Source: Candidatus Protistibacter heckmannii (GTDB lineage: Bacteria > Pseudomonadota > Gammaproteobacteria > Burkholderiales > Burkholderiaceae). Taken from it: DNA of 64,000 bases. Below are positions 44,576 to 53,945 of the stretch, piece after piece. Each line of letters starts with the position of its first letter. Position 1 is the stretch's first letter. The stretch is taken from contig JALBVF010000003.1 of the NCBI GenBank assembly GCA_025050535.1, forward strand, positions 1-64,000. Reading direction: 5' to 3'. The notes beneath the pieces are model-generated. The model was given only the letters and a program-made list of their open reading frames with translations. It did no database searches and was not told the origin of the DNA. Made by a program: the position numbers and the translations under genes.

Positions 44576-45240
44576 ATGAAAGTCGACATTTCCTCGATCG
44601 ATTCCGCCGGCGAGGATCCCTGCGCCAAACCTCGCTGGGAGCGCCGCAAGGGCGCCCGCCCCCAGGAGCTGGTGGCGGCGGCAGTGCGCATCTTCGTCGA
44701 GAAGGGCTATGCCGCCACGCGCCTGGAAGATGTGGCCGCGGCGGCGGGCGTCTCCAAGACGCCGTCTACCTGTATTTCACCAACAAGCAGGAGCTGTTCG
44801 AGGCCGTGGTGCGGGAAAACATCGTCCCGATCATCGACGAGACCGAGGAGAAAATCCAGCACCAAACCGGCCCCGCCGTCGAGCTGCTGCAGATGTTCAT
44901 CGGCGGCTGGGCGGAGAAACTCGATTCCTCGCATCTGTCGGGCATCTCTAAGCTGATGATGGCCGAGGCGAGCAATTTCCACGATATTTCCGAATTTTAT
45001 CACCAGGAAGTGATTTCGCGCTGCCGTCATCTGCTTTGGAAAATGCTCGAGCGCGGCGTGGCGAGCTGAGAATTCCGGCAGCTGAATATCGAAAAGACCG
45101 CCCAGCTGCTGGTCGCACAAATGATGTTCCTGATGATGTGGAAGCACTCCTTCGGTGTTTGCGTCCAGCAGCCGATCGACCAGGTGGAATACGTCGGCAC
45201 CATGCTGGAAAATACTTTGAGCGGAATTCTCAAGCGCTGA
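44576..45240 (+). pseudogene. TetR/AcrR-family regulator, disrupted
   Basis: The N-terminal helix-turn-helix is clear: A-A-A-V-R-I-F-V-E-K-G-Y-A-A-T-R-L-E-D-V then A-G-V-S-K. One base is missing near 44761, where V-S-K-T-A-V-Y-L-Y-F would be expected; the next frame reads F-T-N-K-Q-E-L-F-E and onward. A second lesion is an in-frame TGA at 45067-45069 after G-V-A-S, beyond which L-N-I-E-K-T-A-Q-L-L continues to TGA at 45240. Such genes commonly stand before the PCMT-tolC pair in betaproteobacteria. ATG 44555 is an alternative start. Confidence 0.85.
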
Positions 45241-45297
45241 CCGGTAAAATGCCGGCTTTTGCAAATATCCCGCGCGCGCGGCCTGTGGAGAATAGCG

Positions 45298-45969
<672 letters not shown>

Positions 45970-46001
45970 TCCGAGCGCCGACAAACCCGACCCTCCCGAA
46001 C

Positions 46002-47384
46002 ATGACACTCTCCCGCATGCGCCGGCCAGCCGGCATGGTTGCCAACCTGCTGTTCACCGCCTGCGCCGTCGCCGCGGAGGGCCTGCCGTTCGCGGCGCGG
46101 GCCGCCGACCTGCTCCAGACCTTCAATGACGCGCTGTCCTGCGACCTGGTCTACGCGTCGGCGCGCTCGCAGTACCAGGCCACGCAGGAGAAATATCCGC
46201 AGGGCCTCTCGCAGCTTCTGCCGACCATCATCTGCACTGGCAGCACGAGAAAGACTTCGCTGGGCTTTCTGAACAACTCTGGCGTCACCCGCGACTTCTC
46301 CACCACCGGCTGGCAGGTCACGCTGACCCAGCCGCTGTTCGCCTGGGACTGCTGGGAGAGCTACAAACAGGGCGAGCTGCTGGCGGCCGCCGGCGAAGTG
46401 GCTCTGGTGCAGGCGTGCTATGACTTAATCACGCGCACCGCCCAAGCTTATTTCGACGTGCTCACCGCGCAGGACAACCTCGACCTGGCGCGCTCCAAGC
46501 TCAACTCGATCAACCGGCAGTTCGAGCAGGCCAAGCGCAACTTCGAGGCGGGCACGTCGACCATCACCGACACCAACGAAGCGCAGTCGCGCCTGGACCT
46601 GGGTAAGGCCGCTGAAATTGCGGCTGCGAGCGACCTCGACACCAAGCGCGACGTGCTGCAGCAGATCATCGGCAAGGCGCCCGACACGCTGCGCGGCCTG
46701 CGCGTCAAGGCCGCGATCCCCGGCCCCGAGCCGCTCGCGCCGGACGATTGGATCAAGCAGGCCGAGCAGTTCAATCCCACAGTGACCTCGGCGCAGATCA
46801 ACCTCGACTATCTGCACTGCGACCGCAACAAGGCGATCGCCGGCCACCTACCCTCCGTGGCACTGACCGGCGCCCGCGGCTACACCAACCAGACCGGCAC
46901 GACGACCTCGGTGAGCCCTTCGCAGCTTTACACGACGAACATCGGCGTGCAGGTGACGATCCCGCTATTCGCGGGCGGCTACACGCAGTCGCGCGTTCGC
47001 GAGACTATCGCCCTCGAGGACAAGGGCCGCACGGATCTCGAATCCGCCCGGCGCGGCGCGGCGCAGGCGGCGCGCGCGGCTTTCCTGGGCCTGTCCAGCA
47101 GGCTGGCGCAGGTTAAGGCGCTGAAAGCGGCGGAACGCTCCGCGGCGCTGTCGCTGGAATCAAACAAGCTGGGCTACGAAGTGGGCGTGCGGATCAATAT
47201 CGACGTGCTCAACGCCCAGGACCAGCTCTACACCACGCGGGCGCAGCTGGCCAAGGTGCGGTACGACACCATCGTCGCCGGGCTGCGGCTGAAGGCGGCG
47301 GCGAACGTGCTCAAGGATGAGGACGTAGGGTTGGTGAACAGCCTGCTCGCCGACGGCTCCAACCCCTCCACTTCCGCAAAATAA
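46002..47384 (+). CDS. tolC: TolC-family outer membrane channel protein
   Basis: Trimeric outer-membrane channel for type I secretion and efflux. The 460-residue frame has a poor signal region, then paired repeats typical of TolC: A-Y-F-D-V-L-T-A-Q-D near residue 150 and G-V-R-I-N-I-D-V-L-N-A-Q-D near 395-407. Several cysteines (A-L-S-C-D, I-I-C-T-G, W-D-C-W-E, V-Q-A-C-Y, L-H-C-D-R) stand where homologues have none, suggesting relaxed selection even though the frame is open. No Shine-Dalgarno precedes ATG 46002; 46017 and 46035 are alternatives. Confidence 0.82.
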   Translation: MTLSRMRRPAGMVANLLFTACAVAAEGLPFAARAADLLQTFNDALSCDLVYASARSQYQATQEKYPQGLSQLLPTIICTGSTRKTSLGFLNNSGVTRDFSTTGWQVTLTQPLFAWDCWESYKQGELLAAAGEVALVQACYDLITRTAQAYFDVLTAQDNLDLARSKLNSINRQFEQAKRNFEAGTSTITDTNEAQSRLDLGKAAEIAAASDLDTKRDVLQQIIGKAPDTLRGLRVKAAIPGPEPLAPDDWIKQAEQFNPTVTSAQINLDYLHCDRNKAIAGHLPSVALTGARGYTNQTGTTTSVSPSQLYTTNIGVQVTIPLFAGGYTQSRVRETIALEDKGRTDLESARRGAAQAARAAFLGLSSRLAQVKALKAAERSAALSLESNKLGYEVGVRINIDVLNAQDQLYTTRAQLAKVRYDTIVAGLRLKAAANVLKDEDVGLVNSLLADGSNPSTSAK

Positions 47385-47401
47385 GCCGGGGCCGACCGCT
47401 C

Positions 47402-48658
47402 TTGTCCGCCGGACTGCATCGCAATACCGTTCTGATGGCCCTGCAGCTGGTGCTGCTGGGGGTCTCGCCCGCCTTGTTCGTGCCGCTGGTGATCCGGATG
47501 GTGGGGCCGGAGACGTATGCGGGGATTGCGGTGATGCAGGTGGTGACGGGATATCTCGTCGTTCTGGTGAGTTATGGATTTCATTTGAGTGGGCCGGCGA
47601 TGATGGGGCGGGCGGCGACGGATGCGGAGCGCGCCGGCATATTCTGGAGCGCATTGCGGGCCAAGCTCATGCTGTTGGCGCTGGCGCTGTGCCTCTTTAC
47701 CCTGACCTTCCCCCTGCTCGGCAGACCGGCCGGCGCACAACCTCATCTGGCAGTCTTCGCCTTGCTTCTGTGCGCCTTTGCCGGCAACTCAGTCTGGTAT
47801 CTGCAAAGCCTCGACAGATTCGCGCCCGGCGCGCTACTGGCCGCCGCCGGCGCGGCCGTCGGCATCCTGCTGCTGATCTCCAACGCATGGATGCTGCCCG
47901 GCACGACAGCGTATGCGGCGGTGCTGGCCTTAATATTGCCGCAAGTCTGCGTCGGGGCGGGCAGCTTCGCGGCGACCGTTCCCGGCCTGGCCCCCGCGAG
48001 ACAAGCCGCGGTCCGCATCGCCGACACACTGCGCGCCGAATTCCCGGTATTCCTTTCGCAATTTGCCATGCTGGCCTATATGAGCCTGGGTACGCTGGCA
48101 GTCAGTTTCTTTCACTCCCCCGAAACCACGGCAGCCTATGCCGCGGCGGAAAAACTGTTCAACACCGGATCGGTGCTGCTGGCGACCTTGTATTCGGCTG
48201 CGTATCCACGGCTGGCCGGCGTCTACCACCGGGACCTGGATGCTTACTGGCGCCTGAACGGCAAGATCCTCGCGCTGTTTGTCGGCTTGGCGGCGGTGGG
48301 GGAATCAGTGCTGATCGCATGGCAGCTTCCACTGCTGGGCGTCTACGTCGGCGCCGATCTTGCGCCGCTGATTGCGCCGCAATTGCCGCTATTCTGGCTC
48401 TGGCTCGCGTCGAGCATCTTCGGGCATATGGCTTCCGGACACTTGGTCATCGCCGGGAAGTGGGGGACGGCATTGCGCATGACCTTTGGCATGGCAGTGC
48501 TCAGCGCGGCCGCTGGCCTGTATCTCTGCCGCGCCCAGGCAGGATATTGGATGGCTGGAATGCTGCTAGCGCAATGCCTGCCGCTTTGCTTGCTGCTCAA
48601 GGCCTACATGGAGATGCACACCGCACAAAAAAAGCGGCGCCCGACCCATCCCATATAA
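47402..48658 (+). CDS. wzx: Wzx-type polysaccharide flippase (MATE/MOP superfamily)
   Basis: Inner-membrane protein of about twelve hydrophobic segments and 418 residues, starting R-N-T-V-L-M-A-L-Q-L-V-L-L and L-V-I-R-M-V-G-P-E-T-Y, the standard beginning of Wzx/RfbX O-unit flippases. It would move undecaprenyl-linked repeat units to the periplasm. TTG 47402 is chosen because family similarity starts there; ATG 47435 is the alternative. It begins 17 bases after tolC and opens the plus-strand arm of the polysaccharide locus. Confidence 0.8.
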   Translation: MSAGLHRNTVLMALQLVLLGVSPALFVPLVIRMVGPETYAGIAVMQVVTGYLVVLVSYGFHLSGPAMMGRAATDAERAGIFWSALRAKLMLLALALCLFTLTFPLLGRPAGAQPHLAVFALLLCAFAGNSVWYLQSLDRFAPGALLAAAGAAVGILLLISNAWMLPGTTAYAAVLALILPQVCVGAGSFAATVPGLAPARQAAVRIADTLRAEFPVFLSQFAMLAYMSLGTLAVSFFHSPETTAAYAAAEKLFNTGSVLLATLYSAAYPRLAGVYHRDLDAYWRLNGKILALFVGLAAVGESVLIAWQLPLLGVYVGADLAPLIAPQLPLFWLWLASSIFGHMASGHLVIAGKWGTALRMTFGMAVLSAAAGLYLCRAQAGYWMAGMLLAQCLPLCLLLKAYMEMHTAQKKRRPTHPI

Positions 48659-48682
48659 TTCGAGCTTTCCCCAGACAGATTC

Positions 48683-49711
48683 ATGGTTTCGATGCCGGCA
48701 AGCACAAATCATACGGGTAAAGCCGTCTTCAGGCTCGATCCCGGGAACAGCCCTCTACGGCACCTCGACGCCGCCCTCTCAATCCTGGTCCTGCTCGCCG
48801 TACTGGCGGCGCTAGCTGCACGGCCGTGGATTCCCTTCGGTCCGGGAGACTGGGCAGGCTACCTATTCCGATACGATCAGGACGCCCTGGATCTATATCG
48901 ACGCGGCAGCGCGGCCTTCTTCTACCTGGCCGAAGCCGCCCGCGCGACAGGCTTGTCCGCCGCAACGTTCTATCTTCTGCTTTCCATCTCCGGCATCGCC
49001 ATCGAACTCGCCGTCTTCAGGCGGATGCGCGAACAGCTGGCGCTTCCCTGGATCGCCCTGGCCTTTCTGATCCTGCCGGGCTTTATGCTGCACGACATGA
49101 TCCAACTGCGCACCGGGCTGTCGCAGGCGATGTTGATGGCGGCGCTCTGGTCTCGCATTGATGCGCGCCTTGGCTTGACGGCGGTGTTCTGCGTCCTGGC
49201 GGCGGGCTTTCATATGTCCGCTCTATTATTCATCCCATTCATATTTCTTCCCCACCTTTCCGTGGCCGGGCTTGTGGTCTCGCTCGTCGTGCTGGGCGTT
49301 GCACTGCCCAACTACGAGGACTTGCTCATCAAACTGCGCGGCGTCGGAGGCATGGGCGATCTGACCTTGGCCAAGAGCGCCAGCTTTGGCAGCATCGTCG
49401 CCAACGCCGGCGTCTATGTCCTGCCCTTGCTGGCTGGGGAATGGTTCCGGCGCCGCCATCGTGATCTGCAAGCGGTGTACGCCCCCACGGCCTGGATCGT
49501 GCTAGCCTGCCTGATCTTCTATTTGGGCTTGTGCTTCCTGCCCAGCGTTCCAGATGTCGTCGTGGTTCGCTGCCATCAGGCAGGCTGGTTTGGCGTGGCG
49601 ACGCTGCTCACCATCCTGGCGCACGATCGCTTTCTGCGCTGGCTGTTCAGTCTGCCTGTGACGCTGCTGTTCGTGGTCTACTACATCCATGTTGCTCTCA
49701 AGCCTGTCTAA
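48683..49711 (+). CDS. EpsG/Wzy-like polysaccharide polymerase
   Basis: A 342-residue membrane protein with about ten hydrophobic segments. The periplasmic-side motif I-Q-L-R-T-G-L-S-Q-A near residue 137-146 and the F-H-M-S-A-L-L motif near 172-178 are typical of the EpsG family, which polymerises repeat units in Wzx/Wzy systems. Placement directly after wzx supports that role. The next gene starts 23 bases before its stop. Confidence 0.7.
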   Translation: MVSMPASTNHTGKAVFRLDPGNSPLRHLDAALSILVLLAVLAALAARPWIPFGPGDWAGYLFRYDQDALDLYRRGSAAFFYLAEAARATGLSAATFYLLLSISGIAIELAVFRRMREQLALPWIALAFLILPGFMLHDMIQLRTGLSQAMLMAALWSRIDARLGLTAVFCVLAAGFHMSALLFIPFIFLPHLSVAGLVVSLVVLGVALPNYEDLLIKLRGVGGMGDLTLAKSASFGSIVANAGVYVLPLLAGEWFRRRHRDLQAVYAPTAWIVLACLIFYLGLCFLPSVPDVVVVRCHQAGWFGVATLLTILAHDRFLRWLFSLPVTLLFVVYYIHVALKPV

Positions 49712-50576
49712 ATTCCTGCGCGCCTCCCCACGCACCCAGGCCGTCATGGTGAGCGAAGTGTTTCTGTTTCCGCTGATCTGGCTGCGCAGCTATCTGCTCT
49801 GGATCGGCGTGCCATGGAAAAAGCGCCGCTCTCTCCATGCGCGCAATGTCGCAGACACCAGAATGCTGCTGATCTTCAATGAGTGGGCCGGCTATCCGCC
49901 GCTGCGGGAAAAAGAGGTTGACGGACGCCGCTATCGCGTCGGACGACAATTCCTGTTTCAGGCTTTGCCCGCCATGCGCGAGGCCTTGCCCTGCGAACTG
50001 CGCTGCGTCGCCGATGTTTGCTGCGACCCTGGGCAAACCACACCGCCCGATATGTCGGGGCACGGGATCGAATTGCGCGAGCGTGAAAATCATGGCTTCG
50101 ACATCGCCGGCTATTTCATGCACCTGATGCAGCTTCAGCCGGCCCCCGAGGATCTCGTTGTGTTCTGCAACAGCTCCGTTCCCGAGCAAGGCTATGTGCT
50201 GATTCCCGAACTCGCCGGCATACTCGCGGCGGACCCCGGCGTGGGGCTGGTGGGGTTGAGCAGTTGCGCCCGCCTTTACGCCAGCATCTTGCCCTTGAAT
50301 CTCGTCCCGCATATTCAAAGCTATCTCGTCATGCTCCGCTACGGAGACCTGCAGACACTGTTTGCGGACTACCTGAGCGATAGCGCAATCGACCGCCGGT
50401 TCCCTACGCATACCGACGCCAAACGCTTGGGCGAGATCATGATTTCGTATCGCTATCTGCGCGCTGGCTATGCGCTCGCCACCAGCTCCGGGCGCGGCGC
50501 GATGCGCTTTCATCCGTCCCAAGGCGTCCGGGCCAGCGGCATGCCCCTGCAAGACCACCGTGGAATGGCGACATGA
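49689..50576 (+). CDS. Glycosyltransferase-like protein of unknown specificity
   Basis: I do not firmly recognise it. The 295-residue protein has an amphipathic N-terminus, then L-L-I-F-N-E-W-A and the segment R-E-N-H-G-F-D-I-A-G-Y followed by L-V-V-F-C-N-S-S-V, which resembles the R-E-N-x-G-F-D-x-x-x-Y and N-D-S motifs of RgpF-like (rhamnan synthesis F) glycosyltransferases. It lacks long membrane spans. It overlaps the preceding gene by 23 bases if ATG 49689 is used (ATG 49746 removes the overlap) and its stop overlaps the next start (ATGA). Confidence 0.55.
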   Translation: MLLSSLSKFLRASPRTQAVMVSEVFLFPLIWLRSYLLWIGVPWKKRRSLHARNVADTRMLLIFNEWAGYPPLREKEVDGRRYRVGRQFLFQALPAMREALPCELRCVADVCCDPGQTTPPDMSGHGIELRERENHGFDIAGYFMHLMQLQPAPEDLVVFCNSSVPEQGYVLIPELAGILAADPGVGLVGLSSCARLYASILPLNLVPHIQSYLVMLRYGDLQTLFADYLSDSAIDRRFPTHTDAKRLGEIMISYRYLRAGYALATSSGRGAMRFHPSQGVRASGMPLQDHRGMAT

Positions 50577-51508
50577 ACGCCGCGCCTGCGCTCCCCCTCA
50601 GCTTTGCCGTCGTGGCGCCCACGCTCAACGCTGGCCCTCGCTGGGCTGATTGGCTGCGGGCCCTGGCTGCCCAGAAGACGAAGCCGCGCCGGACATTGGT
50701 GATCGATTCGGCCTCCGACGACGACACCGCCTCGCAGGCCGCTGCCGCCGGCTGTGAATTGCTGCACATCCGCCGCAAAGACTTCGATCACGGCGGCACC
50801 CGGCAGACCGCATTGGAAATGCTGAGCGACGTCGATCTCATTGTCTTTCTCACGCAGGACGCCCTGCTTACTGACCCGGATGCGCTCCGTGCATTGCTGG
50901 CGGTGTTTTCTGACCCCGCCGTCGCGGCGGCGTACGGCCGCCAGTTGCCCCGGCGGGAAGCGGGTCCAATAGAGCGGCACGCCCGGGCGTTCAACTATCC
51001 GGCGGCGGATCGCGTCGTTTCAGCTGCCGACATTCCCCGGCTTGGCCTGAAGGCGGCGTTCTGCTCCAACTCCTTCGCGGCGTACCGGCGGCAGGCCTTG
51101 CTGGCCGCCGGCGGCTTCCCGGCCCGGCTGATCCTGGGGGAGGATATGGTGGCGGCCGGCCGGCTCTTGCTCAATGGCCATAAAATCGCATACACCGCGC
51201 AAGCGCATGCCGTCCATTCGCACAGCTACGGGTTGGCTGAGGAATTCCGCCGCTATTTCGACATCGGTGTCCTGCATGCGGATCAAGCGTGGCTGTTGGA
51301 ACGATTCGGCTCCGCCAGTGGCGAGGGGCTGCGCTTCGTGAAATCGGAAATTGGGTATCTGGCAAAGACAATGCCGCTACGCATCCCGGAGGCTTTGCTG
51401 CGCATGGTCCTGAAGCTGTCGGCTTATCGCCTGGGGCGAGGGGCTTGCTTTCTGCCGCGTCCCGTTGGGAAGTGGCTGAGCATGCACCGCGAATATTGGA
51501 ACAAGTGA
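50573..51508 (+). CDS. Family 2 glycosyltransferase (rhamnosyltransferase-like)
   Basis: A GT-A fold enzyme of 311 residues. It reads V-V-A-P-T-L-N-A-G near 13-21, I-D-S-A-S-D-D-D-T near 44-52, D-F-D-H-G-G-T-R near 69-76 and L-T-Q-D-A near 92-96, the block used to name RfbF/WbbL-type rhamnosyltransferases. A G-E-D-M acidic motif lies near 190. It probably adds one sugar to the lipid-linked repeat unit. Coupled to the gene before by ATGA. Confidence 0.8.
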   Translation: MNAAPALPLSFAVVAPTLNAGPRWADWLRALAAQKTKPRRTLVIDSASDDDTASQAAAAGCELLHIRRKDFDHGGTRQTALEMLSDVDLIVFLTQDALLTDPDALRALLAVFSDPAVAAAYGRQLPRREAGPIERHARAFNYPAADRVVSAADIPRLGLKAAFCSNSFAAYRRQALLAAGGFPARLILGEDMVAAGRLLLNGHKIAYTAQAHAVHSHSYGLAEEFRRYFDIGVLHADQAWLLERFGSASGEGLRFVKSEIGYLAKTMPLRIPEALLRMVLKLSAYRLGRGACFLPRPVGKWLSMHREYWNK

Positions 51509-51515
51509 GAATGCA

Positions 51516-52949
51516 TTGAACAAGTTTGCGCTATTTCTAAGCGACCTGGTCAGTTTGGCCGCCGCCTTTGTGCTGGTTGGGCACGCATTTTCCCATCCGG
51601 TGCGCGTAGCCCTGGGCAAACAGACACCGCCCGTGCCCATCTCTGATCTACCGCAACTACGCATCTTGATTTTCTCGATGGTCGCCATTGCCGTCCTGGT
51701 GTGGCTTCTCGCAGCCAAAGGACACTATCACCGCCGTAAGCCCTTCTGGGATGAGGTCGCGGAAATCTGGCAATGCCTGCTGTGGGCCGCCTTGGTCGAT
51801 GCGGCGGCGCTCTTCCTCGCCAAGCTACCGTTCTCGCGGATCACGTGGTCGCTGAGCTGGATCAGCGCTCTGATCTTGTTGCCGCTGCTGCGGATCTCGG
51901 TCAAGAAGCTTCTGCTGGCCTTCGGCGACTGGAAAATTCCCACGCTGATCGTCGGCAGCGGTGCGCAAGCGGCGGCGACCTGGCGCGCCATGGTCAGCGA
52001 CAACATGCTTGGATATGAGGTGCGCGGCTTTGTCCTGGCCGGTGATGCGCCTCAGACGACGATCCGGGAGCTGGCGGCCTCCGCCGGCCTGCCGCTCTAC
52101 CTTGATATCGACGAGGCGCAGCGCGCCAGGCCATCCTCGACGCGTGGGCAAATCGTGCTGGCGCTGGAGCCACAGGACATCCCCCGTCAAGCCCATTGGA
52201 TCGCGGCGCTTTCCGGCCATGACCGCGACCTGGTATTGGCTCCACCGCTGCATGGCATGCCGCTGCATGGCTTGGACACCACTTATTTTTTCAGCCACGA
52301 CATTCTGCTGATGCGCGTCAGGAACAAACTCGCGCGCAAAGGGCACATCCTGCTCAAGCGGGCCTTCGACATCGTGGGCGCCTCCATTGGCCTGCTGCTG
52401 CTCTCGCCCTTCTTCCTGGCGGCCAGCCTGCTGATTCGGCGCGATGGTGGCCCGGCCATGTTCAAGCACAAGCGTGTCGGGCAAAACGGCGAAGAGTTTG
52501 GCTGCTATAAATTCCGGACCATGGTGCCCGATGCCGAACTGGCGCTCAGGCAATTGCTGGAGAGGGATCTGGAGGCCGCCGCGCAATGGGTGCGCGACCG
52601 CAAGCTGCGCAATGACCCACGGGTGACGCCGCTGGGCCGCTTCCTGCGGCGCAGCAGCCTGGACGAACTGCCTCAGTTGATCAATGTGCTATGGGGCGAA
52701 ATGAGTCTGGTGGGGCCCCGCCCCGTGGTCCGCGCCGAACTGGAGCGCTATGGCGACGACCTTCAGTACTATCTCGAAGCCAAGCCGGGCATCACGGGAC
52801 TTTGGCAAGTCAGCGGCCGCAACGATCTGGACTATGCGCAACGCGTGTTCCTGGACACCTGGTATGTCCGCAACTGGGCGTTGTGGCACGACATCGTCAT
52901 CCTTCTGAAGACCGTCAAGGTCGTATTCCGGCAATACGGCGCCTACTGA
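51516..52949 (+). CDS. wbaP: Undecaprenyl-phosphate hexose-1-phosphate transferase (WbaP type)
   Basis: Starts repeat-unit synthesis by moving sugar-1-phosphate onto undecaprenyl phosphate. The 477-residue protein has four N-terminal membrane segments, a central CoA-binding-like domain (I-V-G-S-G-A-Q-A near 145-152), a fifth hydrophobic segment near 285-310 and the C-terminal catalytic part with K-F-R-T-M-V, D-E-L-P-Q-L-I-N and M-S-L-V-G-P-R-P. The start is TTG 51516; the nearby ATG at 51511 meets a stop after two codons. Galactose is the usual substrate but is not proven here. Last gene of the plus arm. Confidence 0.88.
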   Translation: MNKFALFLSDLVSLAAAFVLVGHAFSHPVRVALGKQTPPVPISDLPQLRILIFSMVAIAVLVWLLAAKGHYHRRKPFWDEVAEIWQCLLWAALVDAAALFLAKLPFSRITWSLSWISALILLPLLRISVKKLLLAFGDWKIPTLIVGSGAQAAATWRAMVSDNMLGYEVRGFVLAGDAPQTTIRELAASAGLPLYLDIDEAQRARPSSTRGQIVLALEPQDIPRQAHWIAALSGHDRDLVLAPPLHGMPLHGLDTTYFFSHDILLMRVRNKLARKGHILLKRAFDIVGASIGLLLLSPFFLAASLLIRRDGGPAMFKHKRVGQNGEEFGCYKFRTMVPDAELALRQLLERDLEAAAQWVRDRKLRNDPRVTPLGRFLRRSSLDELPQLINVLWGEMSLVGPRPVVRAELERYGDDLQYYLEAKPGITGLWQVSGRNDLDYAQRVFLDTWYVRNWALWHDIVILLKTVKVVFRQYGAY

Positions 52950-53028
52950 CGACGCCCAACGCAAGAAGGACCGGACCGATTCTTGTCACCCCTCGTCTGG
53001 AAAGTAGATTGTCGGGCGAGGGAAATAA

Positions 53029-53047
53029 GCGGCTCGGTGGAGCCGTT
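53029..53047. terminator. Terminator between converging polysaccharide arms
   Basis: Stem CGGCTC/GAGCCG with a GGTG loop, directly after the methyltransferase stop (minus) and about 80 bases after wbaP (plus). Short T-rich flanks lie on both sides. Confidence 0.6.
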
Positions 53048-53048
53048 C

Positions 53049-53933
53049 TTATACGGCCTGGAATTGAGCCACCAAGGCGCTGCACAGCAAAGCGCCCTTC
53101 CAATCGTAATTGACCGTTTCCAGGCTTTGCGCATGGTTCATGAATAAATCAAGATATTGCCGCTCAAACCGAGGCTGAATAGGGTGATAGTGGTAATGCC
53201 GAATCTCTTCGAGCTTAAACCCTCTGCCCCGCAGCTTCTCCTCGATGTTCAATTGGCTATATTTCTCGATTTCGACACCGGATTTGTTGATGTCCGTGTC
53301 GAACATGGCCTTGAACGGGGTCGGCACTTCATTCAGCTTGACCAGGCCTCCCAATTTCTGGGAAATATCACCGACGATCTCGGCCGGGACGTTTGATTCT
53401 TTCATCAAATCAACGCACAGGTCGATCGTGTATTGATTGAATGTAAAGATGTCAAAGAGCTGGTTCGTAAAGCTGGCGATGACGCGGCCACCAGGTTTCA
53501 GGACCCGTTTGAATTCACTGAAAATATCGTCGTGATTCGGCAGGTTGCTGACGACGCCGAGGCAAAGCACGACATCGAAAGAGGAATCCGGGAAAGGAAT
53601 CTCATAGATGCTGGCATTCTGAATCCTACCGGCGTCAATGTCATATTCTTCGAGCACCTTGGCGCCAAGTTCGAGCATCAGTTCGTTGTTGTCGAACCCC
53701 ACGCAATCAAATCCATCCTTGACCAGTTCTGCCAACACTCTGGCGTCACCGCAACCCACGTCGAGCACGCGCAATGGGCGCGGCGATATCTGCTTGATGA
53801 GGTGGCGCGCGATTTCCAAGCGGAACGCATTCGCAGGATAGTCGCCCTCTCCGTCATAGCATGAATGGTACTTGGAGCTGTTGTCGGAATAATATTTCTT
53901 GACGTGTTGAATGTAGTCTGCAGTGCTCTTCAT
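53049..53933 (-). CDS. Class I SAM-dependent methyltransferase
   Basis: A 294-residue protein with the SAM site V-L-D-V-G-C-G-D-A-R near residue 55-64, then V-G-F-D-N-N-E and L-K-P-G-G-R-V near 145. It probably methylates a sugar or small metabolite of the polysaccharide pathway; target unknown. It looks more A+T-rich than the core genes, like its upstream neighbour, which ends 12 bases before its ATG. It is the last gene of the minus arm. Confidence 0.78.
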   Translation of the reverse strand: MKSTADYIQHVKKYYSDNSSKYHSCYDGEGDYPANAFRLEIARHLIKQISPRPLRVLDVGCGDARVLAELVKDGFDCVGFDNNELMLELGAKVLEEYDIDAGRIQNASIYEIPFPDSSFDVVLCLGVVSNLPNHDDIFSEFKRVLKPGGRVIASFTNQLFDIFTFNQYTIDLCVDLMKESNVPAEIVGDISQKLGGLVKLNEVPTPFKAMFDTDINKSGVEIEKYSQLNIEEKLRGRGFKLEEIRHYHYHPIQPRFERQYLDLFMNHAQSLETVNYDWKGALLCSALVAQFQAV

Positions 53934-53945
53934 TAACTTCTACGC

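Noticed and set aside
35650-45240. Stop-codon reassignment or programmed frameshifts as a general explanation
   Set aside because: All three stop codons occur as internal stops, lesions include deletions and frameshifts in both directions, and the flanking 50 kb of core genes use stops normally.
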